Part shown: positions 15,401 through 19,864 of the stretch, piece after piece
Numbering within the stretch: position 1 is the stretch's first letter
Layout: every line of letters begins with the position of its first letter
Assembly: GCA_903922535.1 (NCBI GenBank)
Contig: CAIXUF010000966.1
Coordinates: 1 to 19,864, forward strand
Source of the DNA: Candidatus Hydrogenedentota bacterium
GTDB taxonomy: Bacteria > Hydrogenedentota > Hydrogenedentia > Hydrogenedentiales > CAITNO01
DNA: 19,864 nt
Reading direction: 5' to 3'
Notes under the pieces: generated by a model
Database searches by the model: none
What the model saw: the letters and a program-made list of their open reading frames with translations, nothing else
What the model was told of the DNA's origin: nothing
Translations under genes and position numbers: made by a program

Positions 15401-18400
15401 GACCGATGCCGCGAACAACACGGTCGACAGCGTTGTGACGCTGACCGTGCTTGACAAGACCGGACCGGTCTTCAGCGCCGCGCCGGTGGCGCAGACGCTC
15501 ACTGCGGACGCCTCGTGCGCGGCGCTTGTGCCTGACTTTATGGTCGGGGTGGTGGCCGCGGACAGTTGCGTCGGCGATGTGACGCTGAGCCAGACGCCGG
15601 CAGTGGACAGCCCTGTCACGAAGGGCGTTATCGACGTGACCGTGACCGCGACCGACGTCGCGGGCAACACGACCGACAGCGTCGTGACGCTGACCGTGCT
15701 TGACAAGACCGCGCCGGAGATCACCGTCGCGCCGGTGGCGCAGACGATCACCGCCGACGCCTCGTGCCAGGCCCCCGTTCCCGACTTCACGGTGGGCGTT
15801 GTGGCGGTGGACACGTGCAGCGGCCTTGTGACGCTGAGCCAGTCCCCGGCGGCGGGCGCGTCCGTCAGCAAGGGCGTGACGACCGTGACCGTGACGGCGA
15901 AGGACGCCGCAGGCAACACGACGGACAGCACGGCGGACCTGACCGTGCTTGACAAGACGGGACCCGTCTTCAGCGCCGCACCGGTGGCGCAGACGGTCAA
16001 CGCCGACGCCTCAGCCAATGCCGTGGTGCCCGACTTCATCTCGGGCGTTGTGGCGACGGACACGTGCAGCGGCCTTGCGGCGCTGAGCCAGTCCCCGACG
16101 GCGGATTCCGTCGTGAGCGGGAAGGGCGGGCACTCTGTGACCGTGACGGCCACGGACGCCGCGGGCAACACGACTGACAGCATCGTGACACTGACCGTGC
16201 TTGACAAGAGCGGACCCGTTGTGACCGTCGCGCCGGTGGCGCAGACGATCACCGCCGACGCCTCGTGCCAGGTTCTCGTGCCTGACTTCACGGTGGGCGT
16301 TGAGGCGATGGACATGGCCGGCGGCCCCGTGGCGCTGAGCCAGTCCCCGGCGGCGAACTCGATTGTCTATGGCAAGGGTGTGCACGACGTTGTGGTGACG
16401 GCGACGGATGTTGACGGCAACGGGACCGACACCATGGTGACGCTGACCGTGATTGACAAGAGTGGACCGGTCATCACTGCCGCGCCGGTGGCGCGGACGG
16501 TTGACGCGGACGCTTCCTGCCAGACGCTTGTTCCCGACTTTACGGCGGGCGTTGTGGCGGTGGACACCTGCGGCGGTGTGGTTGCGTTGACCCAGTCCCC
16601 GGCGGCGAACACTGCCGTTGCGAAGGGCGTGACTGACGTGATTGTGACGGCGACCGATGCCGAGGGCAACACGACGGAAAGCGCAACAACGCTGACGGTG
16701 CTTGACGTGACAGCGCCGACATTCACAGCGGCCGCGGTTGCGCAGGCGATTGACGCGGATGCCGCGTGCCAGGCCGTTGTTCCTGACTTTACGGTGGGTG
16801 TCGTGGCGGCGGACACGTGCAGCGGCCTCGTGACGCTGAGCCAGTCGCCTGCGGTGGGCAGCCCCGTCACGAAGGGTGTCACGACCGTAACCGTGACGGC
16901 GGCCGACGCTGTGGGCAACACGGCCGACAGCATCGCCACGCTGACGGTACTCGACGTGACGGCGCCGGTCGTCACCGTGAACGGTGCGGAGACGGTGATT
17001 GTCGAGTGCACCGGCACGTTCACCGATCAAGGTGCGGCCGCCATGGACGCCTGCGCAGGCGATCTTACGGCGAACATAGTGCCCGTGAGCACGGTGAACA
17101 CGCTCGTGCCCGGCAGCTACACGGTCATCTACAGCGCGACAGATCCATCAAGCAACACCGGCACGGCGACGCGGACCGTGAAGGTGGTTGACACGAACGC
17201 GCCGAAGATTACGCTTGCCGGCTCGAGTCCGGTCACGCTGGAGTGCGGCTCGACCTACTCGGACGCGGGCGCACTGGCGAGCGACGGCTGCGCCGGCGAC
17301 CTGACGGCCGCCATCGTGCCCACGAGCACGGTGAACAATCATGTGCCGGGCACCTACACGGTGACCTACAACGTGAGCGACGGTTTCAACAGCGCCATTC
17401 CGGTGACGCGCGTGGTGACGGTGATTGACACGACAATCCCGGTCATCAGCGTGAACAGTTCAGACAATCTGGTCGTCCAGTGCGGGACGGCGTACATTGA
17501 TCCGTTTGCGACGGCCATGGACGACTGCGACGGCGACATAACGTCCCTGATTTACTCGGCGGGCAACGTGGACATGACGACCCTCGGCACCTACTACGTG
17601 TTCTACACCGTTGACGACAGCAGCGGCAACAGCTCTGACGTGGTGATGCGGTTCGTCGACGTGGTGGACACGGTTGGGCCGGTCATCACCCTGAACGGCG
17701 CAGCCGAGATGACCCTGGACGAGTGCACCGGCACCTACACCGAACAGGGTGCCAGCGCGATGGATGCCTGCTCCTTCGGAGCGGACGTCACCATCGGCGG
17801 CGATACGGTGAACTTGGCGGTGGCCGCCACCTACACAGTGACGTACACGGCGACGGACGCGCTGGGCAACACAACGATAGCCACGAGAACGGTGGTGGTT
17901 GCCGACAGAACCGCCCCCGTGTTCAGCGCACTGCCGCAGGCCCAGACACTCACCGCGGACGCCTCTTGCGCGGTGTCCGTGCCCGACTTCACGGCGGGCG
18001 TTGCCGCGGGCGACTCGTGCGGCGGCGCTGTGGCGCTAACGCAGTCCCCGGCGGCCGGAAGCTCCGTCATGAAGGGCGTGACGAGCGTGACCGTGACGGC
18101 GACCGACACGGTGGGCAACACGGCCGACAGCACAGTGACGCTGACAGTGCTTGACATAACGGCGCCAAGCTTCGCGATTCCGCCGGCCAACAAGGCCATT
18201 GACGCGGACGCGTCGTGCGCGGCGCTTGTGCCTGATTTCACGGCGGGTGTTGTGCCTGCGGACACCTGCAGCGGCCTCGTGGCGCTGGGCCAGTCTCCGG
18301 CGCCGGGCACCCCGGTCACCAAGGGTTTGACGGAGGTGACCGTGACGGCGACGGACGAGGCGGGCAACACGGCCGACACCACGGTGACACTGACCGTGCG

Positions 18401-19864
18401 TGACCTTACGGGGCCGGTGGTCACGGTTGCGCCGGTGGCGCAGACCATTGACGCGGACGCGTCGTGCGCGGCGCTTGTGCCCGACTTCACGGCGGGTGTT
18501 GAGGCGATGGACACGTGCGGCGGCCTGGTGGCGCTGAGCCAGTCCCCCGCGGCAAACAGCTCGGTCACGCACGGTGTGACCACTGTGACGGTGACGGCGA
18601 CCGACGCCGTTGGCAACACGACAGACAGCACGGCGCCGCTGACCGTGCTTGACAAGACCGCGCCGAGTTTCACAACTCCGCCGGCCGGCAAGACTGTTGA
18701 CGCGGACGCCTCTTGCCAGGCGCTTGTGCCTGACTTTACGGTGGGCGTTGTGGCGGCGGACACGTGCAGCGGCCTTGTGACGCTGAGCCAGTCCCCGGCG
18801 GCCAATTCGACCGTTGACGGGAAGGGCGCGCACGCGGTGACCGTAACGGCGACCGACGCGGCTGGCAACATGACTGACAGCACGGTCACGATGACCGTGC
18901 TTGACAAGACGGGGCCGGTGTTCAGCGCCGCCCCGGTGGCGCAGACCGTTACCGCGGACGCGTCGTGCGCGGCGCTTGTGCCCGACTTCACAGTGGGCGT
19001 TGCGGCGGCCGACACATGCGGTGGCCCGGTGGCGCTGAGCCAGACGCCGGCCGTGGACAGCTCCGTGACCAAGGGCGTGACGGAAGTGACGGTGACGGCT
19101 ACGGACGGCGAAGGCAACACGACAGACAGCCTGGTGGCGCTGACCGTGCTTGACACGGCCGCGCCGGGCTTTACGGCTCCGCCGGTGGCGCAGACGATTG
19201 ACGCGGACGCGTCGTGCGCGGCGCTTGTGCCCGACTTCACGTTGGGCGTTGTGGCGGCGGACACATGCAGCGGTCTTGTGACGCTGAGCCAGTCGCCGGC
19301 GGCGGGCACACCGGTCACGAAGGGCGTGACGGACGTGACCGTGACGGCGACTGACGCCGCGGGCAACACGGCCGACAGCACGGTGGCGCTCACCGTGCTT
19401 GACAAGAGCGGGCCCGTCATCACGAGCGCACCGGTGGCGCAGACGGTTAATGCGGACGCGTCGTGCGCGGCGCTTGTTCCGGACTTCACGGTTGGTGTTG
19501 CGGCGGCGGACACGTGCGGCGGCCTTGTGGCGCTGGGCCAGTCCCCGGCGGCCGGCGCCCCGGTCACGAAGGGCGTGACGGACGTGACCGTGACGGCCAC
19601 CGACGTTGAGGGTAACACGACGGACAGCATGACGACGCTGACGGTGCTTGACATCACGTCGCCGGCTTTCATGACCGCCCCGGCGGACAAAACCATCGAC
19701 GCGGACGCCTCTTGCGCGGCGCTTGTGCCTGACTTCACAGTTGGCGCAGTGGCGGCGGACACGTGCAGCGGCCTGGTGACGCTGAGCCAGTCGCCGGCGT
19801 CGGGTGCCCCGGTCACCGAGGGTGTGACAGAGGTGACCGTGACGGCGACGGACGCGGCGGGCAA
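9480..19864 (+). CDS. Giant secreted beta-helix / HYR / DUF5011-like repeat protein, 3' end beyond window
   Basis: From ATG 9480 the frame stays open to the right edge: at least 3461 codons with no stop. Residues 1-36 form a signal peptide (Lys/Arg-rich start, hydrophobic core, cleavage near ASA-AV). Residues about 37-430 resemble a right-handed parallel beta-helix, with recurring GGGIYN, GGAVAN, GGGAVF and CIFTGNTA turns, and end in DMGAYE (421-426), seen at the end of many choice-of-anchor or beta-helix surface proteins. About 430-600 holds two divergent Ig/HYR-like segments. From residue 601 come 25 HYR-like modules (82-85 residues) and 10 DUF5011-like Ig modules (78-80 residues). HYR modules show DASC at the start, VPDF, DTC-G, LSQSP and VTVTATDAAGN; the two Cys probably form a disulphide in each. 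Such proteins are usually extracellular adhesins or matrix proteins. The C-terminal anchor is not visible, so the secretion and attachment route is unknown. Confidence 0.95.
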   Translation, partial: MFAMKQRGSKKSNTMAFLAIWVMCMALMLFAGAASAAVFRVDKSATGAGTGATWQDAYTTLQPAIIAAAGGGEVWVAGYPLGGIAFTYGESRTEPWGGVTGSLVMRDNVAVYGGFEGWRGGTGAKETVRTARNPYENVTVIDGSTALSGGAAYHVVVFGKPSVGNTGASLDGFTIKGGNAAGVSGNYHTYRGGGIYNWGSAPTISNCIFTGNTAAVSGGAVANETNGANLAAATFNNCLFYLNTATRGTDNATTPNPIRGGGAVFNNSANAAFTGCTVVNNNLGTATYALFGAYSAGVYNWDCSPTIKSSIIKLNNAGDLQDNQQRNNSKASVVTFTDAVYACQLFSTQTPYNWTDTTGATLTGTGDINADPKFTNATTAPYDYTLLSASPCKDTADPAFTGFDLRGVPRQINGGTSATSDMGAYELSPNGPSVTCQVPTVNISLATTIVDPSLVYKTSGAEANIWKYTLSANSFTCADIPSKADGVTVTVWDTIGRPASCTTSVNVTETTPPTPAVTPISVTLNADNNTTYTLTPIDVQAIGAGSTDNCGGTGGINWAACSVSPYAFNCGEAGTNVSVVLTVTDAHGNQATAPTTVHVVDATPPVFTSPPEAKIINADALCQAPVPDFTQGVVATDTCSAVALSQSPPAGTSVTKGVTNVTVTASDVHGNTTQNTVTLTVRDVTPPSFTIPPTDKAVDTNALCQALVPDFTEGVQAVDTCSGLVTLSQVPAANSTIEGRGAHAVTVTATDAAGNTTQVTVTLTLLDKIHPVITLNGSDPVTVECSGTYTEEGAVATDNCATGLIVTVGGDTVNAAIVGTYVVTYNANDGINSAAQVTRTVYVVDTTPAVITMNDGDTTVVECGNAFNDPGAMALDACVGDLTDQIIPANDVDTTTSGTYFAFYFVNDGYNDQFAIRTVNVVDTTPPVITAAPTDKTVEADASCVAVVPDFTDGAAAADTCSGLVTLSQSPAANSTVEGTGAHEVTVTATDAAGNTTDSKVTLTLLESIKPVIHLNGDAHLDLVCGAAYNELGATATDNCATGLAVTVGGDVVNDTLSGEYVVTYNVSDGNGNDADQVTRTVTVKDWAPPVISLNGAAEATIECGSAYADPGATATDACGAPLGVTVGGTAVNPNAVGAYVVIYSVSDSHGSNAVQVTRTVHVVDTTPPVFSGMVLKYTVNANASCQYAVPPFWATVSATDACSGPAVLTQSPDRGTIVGKGVTNVTVTATDAAGNARQWESTLTVLDNTKPVVALNGSSPVTVECGGTYTEQGATALDNCGGNLTSKITRISNVNTAVRGTYTVYYTAVDGSNNSTTIVRTVKVVDTTKPVITLNGLAAVSVECGGTYNDLGATAHDVCAGSLTSSIVRTGSVSTAASGTYTLYFNVKDPAGNAATQVTRTVTVGDTTPPTFSVPPSSKTIDADASCQAPVPNFMTGVSAVDACAGLVTLSQSPEVGTSVTKGVTDVTVTATDAAGNKTDSAVTLTVLDKTAPIFDVAPAAQTITADTSCNSSVPDFLAGVVATDTCIGEVTLSQSPVLGTAVAQGVTHVAVTVTAVDAANNTAEKTVTLTILGVSPPVFNTPPSAQIIVADASCGALVPDFTLGVDAEGTCGGTDVVLTQSPLAGTPVMKGVTSVTVTATDSVGNKANSDVTLTVLDQTAPTFPAPPVAQIIDADASCGALVPDFMVGVVAADTCEGLVTLSQSPAPGSPVTKGVTDVTVTATDAANNKTDSTVTLTVLDTTAPGFTSPPVAQTVDADASCQALVPDFTAGVVATDTCEGLVTLSQSPEANTSIGGKGPHDVVVTATDAANNKTESTVTLTLVDKTAPVITVAPVSRTVDADASCQALVPDFMAGVTAVDSCVGDVTLSQSPEVGTVVTKGVTAVTVTATDAEANKAESVVAFTVLDATAPGFTAPPSDQTIVADASCAATVPDFTAGVAAGDTCVGDVTLSQFPALGTAVTKGVTSVTVTATDAANNTVDSVVTLTVLDKTGPVFSAAPVAQTLTADASCAALVPDFMVGVVAADSCVGDVTLSQTPAVDSPVTKGVIDVTVTATDVAGNTTDSVVTLTVLDKTAPEITVAPVAQTITADASCQAPVPDFTVGVVAVDTCSGLVTLSQSPAAGASVSKGVTTVTVTAKDAAGNTTDSTADLTVLDKTGPVFSAAPVAQTVNADASANAVVPDFISGVVATDTCSGLAALSQSPTADSVVSGKGGHSVTVTATDAAGNTTDSIVTLTVLDKSGPVVTVAPVAQTITADASCQVLVPDFTVGVEAMDMAGGPVALSQSPAANSIVYGKGVHDVVVTATDVDGNGTDTMVTLTVIDKSGPVITAAPVARTVDADASCQTLVPDFTAGVVAVDTCGGVVALTQSPAANTAVAKGVTDVIVTATDAEGNTTESATTLTVLDVTAPTFTAAAVAQAIDADAACQAVVPDFTVGVVAADTCSGLVTLSQSPAVGSPVTKGVTTVTVTAADAVGNTADSIATLTVLDVTAPVVTVNGAETVIVECTGTFTDQGAAAMDACAGDLTANIVPVSTVNTLVPGSYTVIYSATDPSSNTGTATRTVKVVDTNAPKITLAGSSPVTLECGSTYSDAGALASDGCAGDLTAAIVPTSTVNNHVPGTYTVTYNVSDGFNSAIPVTRVVTVIDTTIPVISVNSSDNLVVQCGTAYIDPFATAMDDCDGDITSLIYSAGNVDMTTLGTYYVFYTVDDSSGNSSDVVMRFVDVVDTVGPVITLNGAAEMTLDECTGTYTEQGASAMDACSFGADVTIGGDTVNLAVAATYTVTYTATDALGNTTIATRTVVVADRTAPVFSALPQAQTLTADASCAVSVPDFTAGVAAGDSCGGAVALTQSPAAGSSVMKGVTSVTVTATDTVGNTADSTVTLTVLDITAPSFAIPPANKAIDADASCAALVPDFTAGVVPADTCSGLVALGQSPAPGTPVTKGLTEVTVTATDEAGNTADTTVTLTVRDLTGPVVTVAPVAQTIDADASCAALVPDFTAGVEAMDTCGGLVALSQSPAANSSVTHGVTTVTVTATDAVGNTTDSTAPLTVLDKTAPSFTTPPAGKTVDADASCQALVPDFTVGVVAADTCSGLVTLSQSPAANSTVDGKGAHAVTVTATDAAGNMTDSTVTMTVLDKTGPVFSAAPVAQTVTADASCAALVPDFTVGVAAADTCGGPVALSQTPAVDSSVTKGVTEVTVTATDGEGNTTDSLVALTVLDTAAPGFTAPPVAQTIDADASCAALVPDFTLGVVAADTCSGLVTLSQSPAAGTPVTKGVTDVTVTATDAAGNTADSTVALTVLDKSGPVITSAPVAQTVNADASCAALVPDFTVGVAAADTCGGLVALGQSPAAGAPVTKGVTDVTVTATDVEGNTTDSMTTLTVLDITSPAFMTAPADKTIDADASCAALVPDFTVGAVAADTCSGLVTLSQSPASGAPVTEGVTEVTVTATDAAG
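11280..13697 (+). repeat. Mixed module block: H H D D H D D H D D
   Basis: Module starts read from the conserved D-x-T-x-P junction. HYR-like (H): 11280, 11526, 12246, 12972. DUF5011-like (D): 11778, 12012, 12498, 12735, 13221, 13458. H modules are 246-252 bases and D modules 234-240 bases. D modules carry VECGGTYTEQGATA and an RTVTV or RTVKV end, and also have two cysteines (VEC and D-C). D modules always come in pairs here, so the repeating super-unit looks like H-D-D. Confidence 0.85.
13698..16952 (+). repeat. Uninterrupted array of 13 HYR-like modules
   Basis: Module starts: 13698, 13947, 14202, 14454, 14703, 14955, 15204, 15453, 15702, 15951, 16203, 16455 and 16704. Pitch is mostly 249 bases (83 residues), with some of 252 and one of 255. 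The sub-sequence ADASC-ALVPDF is repeated nearly unchanged at DNA level. The modules at 14955, 15204 and 15453 share a CVGDVTLSQ variant, a sign of local copying. All length differences are multiples of three, so the frame is kept. Confidence 0.9.
16953..17903 (+). repeat. Four consecutive DUF5011-like Ig modules
   Basis: Module starts: 16953, 17190, 17427 and 17667; lengths 237, 237, 240 and 237 bases. Each has the VEC/LEC/VQC/DEC cysteine near residue 17-19, a D-C or D-G-C cysteine about 17 residues later, and a YTV-Y or YYVFY strand before the closing RTV motif. This is the only run of four D modules; elsewhere they occur in twos, so it may be a doubled pair. Confidence 0.85.
17904..19864 (+). 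repeat. Second HYR-like array, eight modules, last one cut by the edge
   Basis: Module starts: 17904, 18153, 18402, 18651, 18903, 19152, 19401 and 19650. The modules in the last 1.5 kb are the most alike in the window (ADASCAALVPDFT recurs almost unchanged), suggesting recent amplification or gene conversion towards the 3' end. The array continues beyond 19864. Confidence 0.9.

Noticed and set aside
14456..16315. A 619-codon - strand open frame with regular Ser/Thr/Val-rich repeats
   Set aside because: It is a mirror of the + strand HYR array. The regularity comes from the 249-base repeat, not from a separate protein.
17831..19864. A 677-codon - strand open frame reaching the window edge
   Set aside because: Same reason: antisense of the HYR array, and no ribosome binding site or domain of its own.
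13698..19864. Regularly spaced repeats suggesting a CRISPR array
   Set aside because: The period is about 249 bases, the repeats are coding and in frame, and there is no short repeat with unique spacers.
1..19864. tRNA, rRNA, insertion sequence or prophage signatures
   Set aside because: I looked for transposase or integrase motifs, terminal inverted repeats and tRNA-like cloverleafs by eye and found none that hold up. A tRNAscan-SE and ISfinder run would settle this.

Overview
The window is GC-rich (clearly above 55% by eye). It has Shine-Dalgarno-led genes, a Tat-exported Gfo/Idh/MocA-type protein, secreted proteins with Ca-binding, CxxCH, PASTA and Ig-like modules, and a giant HYR-repeat protein. 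This mix is common in Planctomycetota, Lentisphaerota, Candidatus Hydrogenedentota and some deltaproteobacterial lineages. I cannot assign the taxon: there is no rRNA or other marker. All genes I can support lie on the + strand.

Layout. (1) Positions 1-3837 hold two tandem paralogues. Both are exported proteins with a CxxCH heme-type motif (seen only in the complete second copy), an EF-hand-like DxDGDG loop, a PEGA-like/beta domain, three PASTA domains and two Ig-like C-terminal domains. The first is cut by the left edge. Each is followed by a similar strong GC hairpin, so the duplicated unit includes the 3' flank. (2) Positions 3838-5385 hold a possible 63-residue membrane peptide and a Tat-dependent Gfo/Idh/MocA-like protein whose usual EKP motif reads ETP. 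(3) Positions 5501-6166 encode an ExoD-family membrane protein. (4) Positions 6304-8178 encode an FHA-GAF-sigma54 activator-Fis regulator, preceded by a good sigma70-type promoter with a dyad in its spacer and an unresolved translation start. (5) Positions 8179-9232 are about 1 kb with no convincing gene. (6) From 9480 to the right edge runs one uninterrupted reading frame of at least 3461 codons, with a near-consensus promoter at 9233-9261. It encodes a secreted giant protein: signal peptide, parallel beta-helix domain ending in DMGAYE, then 35 recognisable Ig-like modules. These are 25 HYR-like modules of 82-85 residues (the last cut by the edge) and 10 DUF5011-like modules of 78-80 residues.

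How the parts may fit together (inference). Most products act at or outside the envelope: two secreted PASTA/CxxCH proteins, an exported oxidoreductase-like protein, an ExoD-like exopolysaccharide-associated membrane protein and a giant adhesin-like protein. A sensor-type sigma54 activator sits in the middle. A surface or extracellular-matrix locus is a reasonable reading, but nothing in the sequence proves co-regulation, and by eye I found no convincing -24/-12 sigma54 promoter.

The repeats inside the giant gene are very similar at DNA level, and the complementary strand of this gene is also open over long stretches. These antisense frames are compositional shadows, not genes.
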